The notes below the pieces were generated by a model. That model did no database searches and was not told where the DNA came from. It was given only the letters and a program-made list of their open reading frames with translations. From Psoroptes ovis (Eukaryota; Arthropoda; Arachnida; Sarcoptiformes; Psoroptidae), in assembly GCA_002943765.1 (NCBI GenBank), contig PQWQ01000018.1, positions 643,501-707,500 on the forward strand: DNA of 64,000 bases. Direction: 5' to 3'. The position numbers and the translations under genes were made by a program. Below, in pieces: positions 39,173-51,054 of the stretch. Every line of letters begins with the position of its first letter. Position 1 is the stretch's first letter.

Positions 39173-39950
39173 TGTTACAAATGAATTCATTTAATTTCAA
39201 TTTAAAGATGTATCCTCGAAGATGTGAATTTGCCAGGAAATGACCACTTTAAAACTTATAGCACTCGACAAGGCTTTGATTTGTCAGTGTTTTTTGTTTT
39301 TTCGATGAGAAAATTTGTCACAATCAACACAAACACATAAAACAATAATAATCTTTGATGATAATTAATCTCAATTCTTAGAAAATGCTAATAAATCAAT
39401 CAAATCGAATGAATCAAGTCTTGATCGATGAATGATCCGAGAAATTTCGATGAACATTCGATTATGATCGATTATGACCGATTGATCATGATCGATCAGA
39501 TGATGATTGTTTGTATTTATCGCATTTTCAAGCTAAAACAAACGAAAAATTTCGATAAATTCAAATTTTAAATCCAGAAATAAAACAAAATATCGATCAA
39601 TCAAATCAGGTGATTGGTCGATTGGTGACCAATCATGGATTTGGGCTCACCTTTCAAATGAAAACAATAAAATGAATTATCAAAATCATTATAAAACTAA
39701 ATAAACAAACAAATATTTAACAAAACATTCCGGAATCGGAAAAATTTGAAAAAATTTGAAAAATTTCGAAATTTGAAAAACAAATGAAAAATAAACACAT
39801 TGAAAACAAAACAATTTCATTCATTTTAGTCCAGTTCAATGACATTTTCACCTGATGTATTTGATTTTCAATTCAATCGTCCATCCATTTATTTGTTTGT
39901 TTATTTTAAAATGTGTGAATATTCCTGTGTGCATTCTCCTCAAAACAACA

Positions 39951-40043
39951 ATTATTGGTCACCGACAACCAAGTAATTGCGGCTATTTTCAATTGATTTC
40001 TGAAATAAAATCCGCAATTACTTGCTTGCCAGCTGCCAATCAT
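39951..40043. mobile_element. 93-base MITE with AGTAATTGCGG inner arms
   Basis: Perfect 13-base inner arms CAAGTAATTGCGG / CCGCAATTACTTG are continued outward by a weaker inverted match of about 18 more bases (24 of 32 positions overall). The AGTAATTGCGG block is the inner part of terminal repeats of classic mariner elements such as the source of human MADE1. The outer tips are decayed and no TA duplication is clear. Confidence 0.6.
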
Positions 40044-41578
40044 TCATCAAACATAATCTGGCTATTCAAATATGATCAGAACAAAATAAAAAATTCAAAT
40101 CATATTCCCACAAATATAAACATGGGTGACCATGGCAATGATTTGATTTTGTTTTTGTAAAAATTCGACAAAAATTCTAAAATTATAATCTCGAATTTCG
40201 GTCAAAAATGAATGCTTTCGATTTAATATTTTCCAAAAATTACTTTTTCGACTTGAAATTTCGTTGTTAAAAGTGTTTTCAATTGAATAAATAGACAAAT
40301 AATCAACCAAAACATCAGCTTAAACAGCTTCAGAGTGAAAATTTTTACAAATTTTGAATGACAATTTGATAATTTCTGTGTAAAAAAGTATCAAAGTGAC
40401 AAATAGTGATTACGACATTATCTCATCTCAAGAATTTTTCGCTTTCATCTGAAAGGTTTGTAAATATTTACTTGTATATTCGACATTGCTTGTGTGTTTT
40501 GACCATTTATTAAAACAAACGAAACAAAACGAGAAGAAACAATGACTAATTATCTTATCTTTGAACATAAATAGGACATAAGAGATTGTTGTCATGTGAT
40601 GTTGATGATGATGATGATGATAAACATGATAGTGGTAATATTATAATGTAAATGATGATGATGATGATGAATTGACCGTTGGTCAACATAAACACAATAC
40701 GTGTGTGTTTGTTGGTCTATGAGTTGGTTCAAATATCCATTGTTCGAAATACAGACATTAGTATCTCACATGGTGACCGATGGTCACTTTCTACAACGGC
40801 AATTCTGATGGTGATTCATTTCAATTCAATTCAGTTCAATTCATGATTCAAAATTCATGTCACGTTGCCGTAAAACACAAAATGCAAATTGAAACATTCA
40901 TCTCTTGTTGCAGGCGCAGCAATACCATCAATTTGCATCAATTTTGTGGTGAATCGTAATCTGGATCGGTTTGTTCTTTGATAGAAACGAATTACATTAA
41001 TTCAATCTTTCAAAACATAAACAAAAACGGTCAAATGAAATCATTTTTTGGATTAAATTAGTCGAATTTTGAAAATTTGAAAATTTTAAATTAAAAATTT
41101 ACATATTTACATAATTTGTATTTGATTTATTTGCATATAATTATGAATATTTTCAAATGAAAATTTCAGAAAAATTCAAAAAAATTTTTAATTATTCAAA
41201 ATCCTCATCATCATTCGAATAAATGAATTTAACTTTCATTTGCCGCCAATTTTTGTAGGCCAAATTTTAAATTTATGAATCATTTATTCAATGATAATCA
41301 CACATTAATCATTCATTACTTTCTCCCCCCCCCACCACCACCTCAACTAATCGCACATTCAAAACGCATTATTTATTCATTAATTCGCATCAGATTCGAT
41401 GCGTGGTCTCTCTGTCTTGTGTCCATTCGTTGTTGTTTATGATTTTAAAAATTTCACTTCATTTGTTAACATCATTATTACTTTGAAAACATACACAACT
41501 TGTATACAAACATCAATTATCCAAATAAATACATGGCATGTAATGCTGGAAAAACATCATTTCATGTCGGTAAACATA

Positions 41579-41658
41579 TTAGATTGTCCGGAGAGTTCTT
41601 GCCGATTTTCATGAGCAACTCCATTGATTAAGCATAATGAACTTTTCGGACAACCTAA
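41579..41658. mobile_element. 80-base mariner-type MITE, GTTGCTCATG subfamily, inverted
   Basis: Starts TTAGATTGTCCGGAGAGTTC after TA and ends AACTTTTCGGACAACCTAA. The core CGATTTTCATGAGCAACT is the reverse complement of the core in the 38530 and 39092 copies. Confidence 0.85.
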
Positions 41659-42044
41659 AATTTATACAAATTATACATGAACATGAATATATCGACATAT
41701 GAATATTACATGATTTACACAGTTATAATTAATGGTTAAATATTGAAGAGAAAGTGAGAATCGATTGTTTGTTAACCATTTTTGGTTCTATATTTTTAAT
41801 AATGATTATATTTGATGAAGACATTATTGTTTATTTGATTGTTGTTTGGTAAATAATTTTGAAAATTTGATTAGAGAGAGAGAGAGTTGGAGTAGGGAGG
41901 ACAGAGAAAGTGAGTAATATGGAGCTCCAAAGCTTCGAAGCTCCGGATCTTAGATGAAACACTTGTATTATTCGGTTCAAACATCATCCAAGACCATCGA
42001 CTAAATATGGTTATCTTTTTGTTCATGTTTGGTCTTGTCGAATC

Positions 42045-42070
42045 AATGAATGAATGAATGAATGAATGAA
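42045..42070. repeat. (GAAT)n microsatellite
   Basis: About six GAAT/TGAA units in the gene-poor interval. Confidence 0.8.
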
Positions 42071-42462
42071 CAAACGAATGAATGATAATCATGTCTAAAC
42101 ATAATCAACCATGATGAAAAGTAAAAGGATTCATTCATTAATCAATGGTTAATTCATTCATTTCATATTTGTTGCTTTGATTGATTGTTGATTTAATGTT
42201 TTTAAATGTAATTTTCTTTGATTTTAATTTGACTTTGATCGATTTTTGATATGTTTTTAATGTTTTTTTGAGTTTTATCATAAGTTTTAACTTATTTTTA
42301 TCAATTTTTTCTAAATTTTCAATGATAATCGATTAATAATCATTCTTTTCCCTTAAATCGACAGATTTTTATACATTTTTCAAAATATATCGATCTTATT
42401 TCAATATTTTAAAGAGTTGTGAAAATTAAAAAAAAATTTTTGCTTATTAATCATTGTGAAAA

Positions 42463-43505
42463 ATGGCTACAAATGGAATTGAAATTGAACAAATTACTAC
42501 GAATGGTGGATCGAATAAATCATCACCATCACGATCGGCAGCTACTACAATTAAAACTAGTGTTGTGAATGGCAATCACAATGGTCATAATGGTCACAAT
42601 GGCTTCAATGAACCAGGTATTTGTTGAATAATTTATTTTAATGAATTTTTGAATTTTTTCAAAATGTTTCAATGTCAAATTAAATAGATTTGATCATGAT
42701 GACACCGGTAAAAAAAGAGCTACAACATACAATATTACGTGTTGAACGTATTGAACGCAACGATTTGAATAATCAACAACAACAAAATTCACGTCATTTT
42801 GCCGGTGGACAACATCAAGGAATAATTATTAATAAACAAATTGCTCAACAATCAACAAACGGATCGAAATATGATTTAAAAATATCATTCAAAGTATTTA
42901 TGATAAATGCAATCACACAAATACATCAATTAGAATTACGTGAACTAAGATTTTGGTTTGATCATTCATTTAATTTCAATGGAAATACTATCAATAATAA
43001 TAATAACGATAATAATGGAAATAATCATAACGATGAACAATATTTTTTACAATGTTCACAAACATTTTTTCGTACATTATGTAATCCAAAAGATTTTCCA
43101 AAAAATTATGTTAGTTTCATAACGAAACTAATGAAAATAATGCAACAACCAATATATAGACCATTAAAACAAATTGAATTAGAAGTAAAACAAATTGATG
43201 AACCATTCGAACGTCCACAATCATCATCATCATCACAAAGATCATGTAAGTTGTTTATGATGAATAATTTATCGTTGAACAACAACAACAATATTGAATC
43301 AATGAAAATATTAAAAAATCTTGATGAAAAATTCAATGAAATTAATAATTTAACAAAAAGTTTAAGAATTAAAACAAATGTTAATGTATCATCTTCATCA
43401 TCATCTTCATTATTATCACCATTATCACCACCGATAGTACCACCGAAACCTAAACGAAAATATGTTCAACAGCAAAGGATAAAATTAGATGGTATTTTTT
43501 TGTAG
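42463..43505 (+). CDS. Unrecognised protein, possibly the 5' part of the next gene
   Basis: Exon A 42463-42616 starts MATNGIEIEQ and ends in phase 1. Exon B begins at 42688 and stays open to a stop at 43503-43505; with both, 319 residues. After a Gln/Asn/His-rich start there is a helical region (about 115-200) with KISFKVFMINAITQIHQLEL and FRTLCNPKDFPKNYVSFITK, interrupted by a poly-Asn run, then Ser-rich and Pro-rich tails (PPIVPPKPKRK). I do not recognise the domain. Exon B carries two GT sites that would leave it in phase 1, a strong GTAAGT at 43246 and a GTATTT at 43492. The next + strand exon (44331) has an AG acceptor and enters in phase 1, so a single 794-residue protein joined to the winged-helix/phosphorylase gene is possible. 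The sequence cannot decide between the two models. Confidence 0.6.
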
Positions 43506-44332
43506 TGTGTTGTATTATGAATACTAATGAATACGCATATGGCTATCGCTAATGCTAAAAAGCTAATCGAATCAAATTAAAGCTTATCATGATCCATACC
43601 ACGATTATTTGAAAGTGTTATTTATTGAATGTAAACATAAAATATACAAACATGTGTTTTTTACGGGTTGTAACCTCATTCATCGAATTCACGAGATATC
43701 ATTTATTACATTTAATTTCTCGTTTTCATGGAAAATTTGATAGATGCTTTAGAAGTAGGAAAATGTGTATGTGTGTTATTATGACAGTAAATTATACAGT
43801 GTAAACACTAGCCTTGAGTCTAAAGGCTTTAAACAAAAAAAAAAAACAGGTATATTTTAAGGTATTTTCATTTCACTTGAATTTTTTTCATTTCGAATGA
43901 AAATTGATCACGAATTGTTTTGAGATGAACATAAATCAGTGAATAACACATAAAACAACGACGGCAATGATACTATAAGCCATTAATTATCGCGACTCAA
44001 TTTTATAATTAATTGATATTTTTGATACTTCTTAGAGTTGAAAGTGTTTTACCGAAATAATACTTCAAGCTTAAAAATTGCCCTCTATATTCGATTGTAT
44101 CAAATCAAAAATCAATGAAATCAAAGCTTAATAACCTATTAATTTCGGTCATTTATTTTTAATTGTATAATCATTGATTGATTGATTGATCGGTTCGGAT
44201 TGGATTCAAAAGCAAATTGATTAAAAATATTGATTGTTGCTTGTTGCTCATTTTAAATTGATTTTTATTTTACCTATTTTTTGATTTAATCCCAAAATTA
44301 ATTTCACCTATTTTACTTCTAATTGAATAGCA
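43506..44332. other. Intron or intergenic DNA before the winged-helix/phosphorylase gene
   Basis: No coding frame. If the two flanking units are one gene, this is an intron of about 0.8 kb ending TTCTAATTGAATAG at 44330. Otherwise it contains the promoter and a 5' UTR intron end. Confidence 0.45.
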
Positions 44333-45900
44333 ATGGATCTTAGCGGTAATAATGGCGATGGCGGCAGCCTGGATGGTTCAAATAACCATCACAATCATCA
44401 TATACAATTATTAACTGAAGAAAAAGTTCAAGAAATGATTGAATCAGCATATCCGAATCCACTTTCATTAGCTGATATTGCTGCGTATGTTTTTCTCTTG
44501 TTATTATTGATACACAAAGGTATCAATTATTGTATTTTTATTATTTTCAATTAGTGCAACATGTTCGAATATTGAAAATGTTGAACAATTAGTCAATGAA
44601 TTGTGTTCGAAAAATGTTGCCAGAATTACTGAGCTTGGACAAGTAATACGTGTGACTAGTGATGAAAAAGAAGTGAAACGTGTTAGTCAAATGCCTAAAG
44701 TGATGCGATCACAGCAGCCAACAATTGCAATTATAACGGCACAATTTTGTGAAAAATTAGCTGTCGATGCTATGATTGATAATAAAGATACCTATGTCCG
44801 GTATAAAGGTGAAGGTGAATCCAATGTTTATACTCTCGGTAATATTGGTCCACATCGTGTGGTTGCAACTAAATTACCTGCTGTTGGTAATAGCCGATCA
44901 GCAATGATTGCAGCTGGTAATACGACTACACGCCTTTTAGGTAGGTTTTGAAAATTTGAAATTATCATAAAAACAATTATTCTCATTTTAATTTTTAATA
45001 TTTTCAATAAAAGGAACATTTCAACATGTTGAATATGTATTTCTTGTCGGCATCGGTGGTGGTGTACCACATTACACTGATTATCATCAACATGTACGTC
45101 TTGGTGATGTTGTTGTGTCAACATCACCACAACGAAATCATCATTCAACGATCGATAATAACAATAATAATGGTAATGGTAATTCATTTTTATCAACAAG
45201 ATCAGATTTTATCTATGTACATTGTGAGAAATTACGATCATCACCAGACGAGCCGATGAATGCTTCGAATTCTACATGGAAAGAATTACAAACAATTGAT
45301 TCATTCAATTATCGTTTCTGGTGTCCAGCATCATTAGAGCTACAAAATATTGCAAAACAAATTTATGCTGAAGCACAAGATGAGATTGGTGAACAGCGGC
45401 CATCTTGGGAACGATTCATCGATGAAGCACGTAATCGTTTACAAGAAAATGATGATTTAGAATTTGTACGTCCACCTGATAATACTGATAAATTATATAT
45501 GTCTATCGGTACAAATGACCTCATTGAAATGGCACATCCTGAACCTGATCATTCGACAAATGGCAATAATAATGATGGTGATTATGTTGATGATCCACGT
45601 AAACGTGGAATGCCAAAAATACATTTTGGTGCTGTTGGTTCAGGCCGTTTGGCCATCGGCAATGCACAATTACGACAAGATATTGCATTGAAATTCGGTA
45701 TCAAAGCATTCGATATTGAATTCGATACTGTTATTGAATCAATATTTGGTAATCGTAAAGATCGTTACATTATCATCAGAGGTATTGCCGATTATAAAGA
45801 TGGATCAAGAAAAAAAGAATGGCAAACATTTGCAGCATTATCAGCGGCTGCATATATGAAAGCAATATTATGTCGTTTGGAACCGATTGTTACTGATTGA
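44333..45900 (+). CDS. Winged-helix + nucleoside-phosphorylase (PNP/MTAN-fold) protein
   Basis: Exons 44331-44484, 44555-44940 and 45014-45900; 474 residues from the ATG at 44333. A winged-helix module (about 22-85) reads EEKVQEMIESAYPNPLSLAD, then IENVEQLVNELCSKNVAR and GQVIRVT. The larger C-terminal part is a nucleoside phosphorylase or nucleosidase fold: TIAIITAQFCEK at its start, FLVGIGGGVPHYTDYHQHVR then LGDVV, HFGAVGSGRLAIGN, a Glu in AFDIEFDTVIES and the catalytic-type Asp in IIRGIADYKDG, followed by KEWQTFAALSAAAYMKAIL. Enzymes with this fold cleave or phosphorolyse the N-glycosidic bond of nucleosides; the real substrate is unknown. A winged helix fused to this fold suggests regulatory or nucleic-acid-linked work, which is inference. 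An Asn-rich insertion sits near residue 235. The acceptor AG lies two bases before the ATG, so there is at least one upstream exon. Confidence 0.85.
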
Positions 45901-47322
45901 AACATACGTTTAAAACTCAAAAAAATATGATTTTCAAAATCTTCATACGAAAAAATACGAAATCAAAAAACAAAACAAACAAAACAAAACTAGTCATTCG
46001 AAATAATAATTTTCGAGAAAAAAGGATTCAATTAAGACTATACACAAACATACACAAATATTTTGCCATTATTATCATAAATTTTTGTTTTTTTCTTCAC
46101 AAACATAAAAACGTTCATTTATTATCTTGACAAAATCTTGACAAAAATGAATGAACGATTTTCTTTTTTTATTTTGCTTTCCCAAAAATGTTATGTAATA
46201 ATCTCAATTCTAATTATACTTGGAATTATCTTCTCTCTCTTCATTTCTTTTTTCGCAAATAAACAAATATTTTATTTTTGGCAAAAAAAAAAAAAAAAAT
46301 TGAACCAAATTTTTTTTTCTACGAAGCTCGATCAATCGATTCGATTGCAATGATCATTCATTTGTTCATTGTTGTTGATCATCATCATATCACATCAATG
46401 ATAATTATGATGATGATCGATGTAATTCGGCAGCAATTCGTTGTTGCCATCGATCGCTGATAATTATAATGTTTAATGATATGCAAGATTTTGTTTTTGG
46501 ATTTGGCTTTAGTTATGATTATTATTATCAGTGACGTTTATTTCGATGGCAAAGCGATCATCAAGTTATTGATATGATGAATGTGCTTGTTTCAATGCTG
46601 ATATGAATTGACAAATTGTGGAAAAAAAATGAAAGCAATTTGATCAGCCAGAAATAAATCGAAAAAATGGGCACAGATTTGTGCCGATTTGATTTTTTCA
46701 ACTTTGATTGAAATAAATCAAAGATTGAATTCGATTGAATTATCAATTCGTTTTGATCGATTGATGACATGATGATGATGATGGTAAATTGGTGGTCGCA
46801 AATTGAAAATTTGATCGAATTTTGATCTAATTTCGGTCAGAGATTTCAGAGATCCAATTCGATGGACTTGTTTCGATCAATTTTTTTGTTGTTTTGTAAG
46901 ATTACTTTTTTTTCAATTAACTTTTGACAAATTACATTTTCGTTTTAAAAAATTCCATTTCTCTTAACAAATTAAGCACAATGAAACAATCCAATCAACC
47001 ATGAAACAATCAATTATGTGTGTGTTTGTGATCTATAGATCACATATGTAAGAAAATTAGGTAAAACAAAAACGAATTAGTCGAAAATATCAATTGTTGT
47101 TCATCAACTCATTTGGTGAGAAAATTCAAAGACATGTATTTTTTCACCAATTTTAAATGGAAAATCTTAAAAGATATCATTGGTTACACTTACGTGTTGA
47201 TGTTGTCGTCGTTGTTGAAGTTGATGTCGTTGTTAGTTCGTTGTTGTTTCCATAGTCTATACTCATAGTGTTCAAAGATCGATGTTTTTCTTTTTTGCTT
47301 TCACCGATTCAGATACAAGATA
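45901..47322. other. Intergenic DNA before the elongase gene
   Basis: No supportable gene. It includes the 3' UTR of the phosphorylase gene, an A run near 46286-46300, T runs, ATC-rich stretches near 46378-46412 and (GTT/GTC)n-like sequence near 47197-47240 shortly upstream of the elongase start. Confidence 0.5.
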
Positions 47323-48193
47323 ATGATGATATTTGAATATATTACAAGACCATATCGATGGATCATGTCCAAAGGTGGTATGTATGATATTTGATTAGCT
47401 AATTGATGATGATGATAATAAAATTTTCATTAATCAATCACTCTAAGATCCTCGAACATCCGATTGGCCATTGATTGGATCACCATTTCCAATATGGACA
47501 ATTATATTTGTTTATATTTATTTTGTTAAAAGTTTAGGACCAAAATTAATGAAAAATCGTGAACCGATGAATATTAAATCAATTATTATCGTTTATAATA
47601 TTGTGATGGTCATTGCATCGGCATTATTTTTTCATTATGGTGGTCAGCTTACTTATATACCACCTGGCGGTAATTTTAGTTTAATCTGCGAACCAGTCGA
47701 TTATAATGTTAATGAAAAAAATATGCGATTATTAAGACTTTCATGGTGGCTACTAATACTGAAAATGGTCGAATTTTTGGATACAATTTTTTTTGTTTTA
47801 CGTAAAAAAAGTCGACAAATATCGACATTACATGTTACACATCATTCATTAGTACCATGGGGTGTTTGGATTGGATTAAAATTTGGTGCCGGTGGTCATA
47901 ATGCATTTGTACCGTTGATCAATTTAGCTGTACATACCATTATGTATACTTATTATTGTTTGGCTGCATTTGGGCCATGTTTACAACGATATCTTTGGTG
48001 GAAACGTTATTTAACACAATTGCAAATGTTACAATTTATTGTTGCAATTATACATTCACTCATACCATTGTTTATTGATTGTGGTTTTCAACCATTTTTT
48101 GCTTATGCAATGATTGCACATGCCATTTTATTTTGGGTTATGTTTATGAATTTTTATAAAACTAATTATACTCGTATTGATAAATCCGAGTAA
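47323..48193 (+). CDS. ELOVL: Very-long-chain fatty acid elongase (ELOVL family)
   Basis: Two exons, 47323-47377 and 47448-48193; 266 residues. The join gives SKGDPRTSDWPLIGSPFP, the standard family sequence before the first membrane helix. Other hallmarks are KMVEFLDTIFFVLRKK, the histidine box HVTHH (residues 147-151), the NLAVHTIMYTYY segment and TQLQMLQF. Six to seven hydrophobic helices are evident. The enzyme condenses malonyl-CoA with a long acyl-CoA in the endoplasmic reticulum membrane, the first and rate-setting step of two-carbon elongation. The sequence most resembles the ELOVL1/4/7 group, but substrate length cannot be told by eye. The C-terminus (NYTRIDKSE) lacks an obvious dilysine retrieval signal. 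Two ATGs in tandem start the protein; I took the first. Confidence 0.95.
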
Positions 48194-48454
48194 GATTCAC
48201 TATGATAATTTTTAATAATAGTATATTTATGAATTTTTATATCAATTATAAGGTATATCATTAAATTTTTGTTATTTTTTTTTAAATGAGACAAATTAAT
48301 ACTTAACAAAGTCCTAATCAAATCAAATTCACCAAGTATTATTGCGAGGCTGCAAAATGACAATGTTGTTGCTAGAGTTTTGATTAATAGAAATTATTTT
48401 AAAATGTCGGGCAATTAATTTGAAGGAGAATTGATATTTACAAAATGATTTGAA

Positions 48455-51054
48455 TTAATCCAAATCGGCAACAATTATTTTTGATGCTATTTCTAAATCA
48501 TGATTAGATTCATTCGATTCTTTATCATCAGTTAATGCATTTTGATTTGAATCATCGTCGTCATCTGATAAAGTTATTGGTGCAACCATTTCACTATCAT
48601 TTTTGATGACATTTTTAACATCATTTTCAGTCGAAACATTGATAGGTCCAAACGTTGAGACAGCGACATTTCCGTTGATTTTAGTGCCATTCGTCAATTG
48701 TTTATTCTGCTCAAATTCATCGTCTGATGAAGATTCATATCCATGAACTTTGCACATATGTTCAAGTAAAGTTTCTTTAGAATCAGATTCATATTTACAA
48801 AGATGACAATGATGTGAATGCTTAGAATCGTCCTCATGTTCGGAAACCATGTGACGATTTTTTCTTTTCTCAGTAGAAAAAATTTTATCACATTTATCAC
48901 ATCGAAAGTTATCATTTTTTGTATGATTAGGAGAATGTTTCATGGATTTTTCATTTGAATCATGATGTTGATGACATTCATGAGTTTTGTTATTTTCATT
49001 CGTTTCCTTCATTGGAACGAGATTACCCGAATCAGCCTTAATATTGAATTTATTTTTAATTTTGATTGTTGAATGTTGCATCGATGATGATTCACTTTTG
49101 ACTTGCAATGATTTTATGATTAAACTCTTTGATTTATCGTCAGTATTGGAAATCGAAGTTTTGCTAGTTTGACTATTTTTGTTATTTTTGTTCGATTCGA
49201 TCAACAATGATTTCGAACCGTGCATCGATGCTGAATTCATTTTGACAATAGGTTTCAATGGTCCACTTTGTTGTTGTGATATAGCATTGACAGTTACGGG
49301 TGATTTAGGTGAATTTTTTGAATGGATCGAATCATTATTGTTATTATTGGCCATGGATTCCGTCTGGAGCAATGATTGTTTCATTTTGAATCTTTTTCTT
49401 GGCAGCAAAGGTTTATGATTCAACAAAGAATCTGACTCACAATCAATTTTTGGTGATATTTTTGCTTTTTTGTTAGGAATAGTTTGATTGCTTGTGATGT
49501 CATCATCTGAATCATCCATAGCAGATGATTTGCGTGGTGGTCTACCGCGACTTTTCTGAAAAAAAACAAATAAAAATTAAAAACTATGTTAATTGAAAAA
49601 TAATTAATACGAACTGGACATTTAGTCTTATTAGTATCGATTATTTTACTATTTTCATTATTAGCTAATTCGGCTTTTGCTTTGCTTGTTGCACATCTAG
49701 TTTGATGAACTTTGTTAGCAACTGCTTCAGCCAATTCTTCTGAGGTAGGCTTGTTGTTATCTTTGATAGATACTTGGGAATTACCATTGGTTATACTTGT
49801 TTGTGGAGATGATGGACCGCTACTATATACACTGTTGGAACAACTATCAGATGCTATTGATGGTACAGGCGATCGAGATCGTTGATTTGATAAAAGAATA
49901 GATTTCAATTGACTTTTTGGTTGAATTTGTGGCAGTAAGACCGTCGGTGTCACCTGAACCGTAATTTGTTGGGCCTCATCTTTATGATTTTGTACAGATG
50001 ATAGAACAGATTTACATGATGATGTTTCAGGATTTTTATTCAATGGTTTTGGATTGATTCGGGATTTACGCAGAATAGCCTTCGAATTTAAGTTTGTTTG
50101 GATTGTTGATGCTGATTGCTGCTGCTGTGATTGCATATGCATACGATCAATTTCTTTTTGTTTTGAATCAATTAATTTTGAAATTTTTGAGTTTTGTTCT
50201 CGCATAATTTGTGACATCAAACGTTCTCGTACTAATTGTTTCATTATGATCTGAAATATCTTATCATAACGAAAAAAACATTCCAACATTTGTTCAAATT
50301 TTTCCAACGGATACCAATAATCAAGGAAAATTCGACGTATTTGTGGCAATGAGTCACGTATGTGCGAAAATACATTTAATATCAACATCGTTAACATTTC
50401 CATTGATTCGGTATTGCATTCAATTATGTCGATCGATTCTAGACAAAATAAATTAAAGAGTTAAAATGAGCGATTGACACCCATATTAATGATTCATTAA
50501 TTACCAATTATTTCATCACATGTATAAAACAGATATAGCCAACAACGAATATATCTATTCAATTGATTCAATTTTTCAATAGTCAAATCATCTTTGAACT
50601 TTAATGTTTTTTTCGTACGATCAACATATAAAATTATTGGCAATTGTCCCAATAATGGCCATATTTCTTGAGGACGAAAAAAATCATTGAAGAATTTGAT
50701 TAGACATGTTAATCTAGTCAGAATCATATCATTTGTCAATGAAATTGGTTTTGATAATTGTTTATGCGACATTGACGACGATGATTTGAATGATGTTAAT
50801 GGATTCAAATCAGGGATGATTTTATTCAATAATAATAACATTTGTTTTTTATGCTCTTTATTGAATTCAATACGTTCGTATTCGTTTGGATCAAAATCGG
50901 ATGGATAATCATTATTTGAATCATTGTTGATTTCTTGTTCATCATTTTCCATGCTGAGTGCTTCACTATTTCTTGATACCGCATCAATGATATTATCGAT
51001 GAAACTGCTATTCAATTTGTTTACAACTGAAGAGTCTTCCATGCTCTCGGTCAT
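48455..51054 (-). CDS. Orphan nuclear protein with AT-hook-like motif and two C2H2 zinc fingers
   Basis: Exons 51054-50505, 50438-49615 and 49555-48455; 824 residues. The N-terminal half (about 1-265) is well composed and helical, with KQMLLLLNKIIPDLNPL, RPQEIWPLLGQLPIILYVD and LPQIRRIFLDYWYPLEKFEQ; I do not recognise it. A Gln/Ser-rich linker follows. Residues about 459-470 begin KSRGRPPRKSS, an AT-hook-like basic patch. Two zinc fingers lie at about 675-735: CDKCDKIF..H.VSEH and CHLCKYES..HMCKVH, both C-X2-C-X12-H-X4-H. The tail is acidic. These parts suggest a DNA-binding chromatin or transcription factor; its targets are unknown. The gene is convergent with the elongase (261 bases apart) and head-to-head with LACTB. 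All three exons join in frame. Confidence 0.8.

Larger units (their letters stand above)
33618..42462. other. 8.8-kb gene-poor interval with a MITE cluster
   Basis: No coding frame of convincing length or composition on either strand. Besides AT-rich unique DNA it holds at least six short inverted-repeat elements between 37370 and 41658 (listed separately), a 23-base T run at 37019-37041, a (CA)n tract at 38683-38700, ATC/GAT tracts near 34908-34930, 40604-40622 and 40651-40671, a nine-C run at 41325-41333 and (GAAT)n at 42045-42070. The TXNL1 promoter is at the left end. Confidence 0.55.

Noticed and set aside
45026..45259. Overlapping frames in the phosphorylase exon
   Set aside because: Other-frame readings of exon 45014-45900, whose own frame carries the conserved VGIGGGVPH motif.
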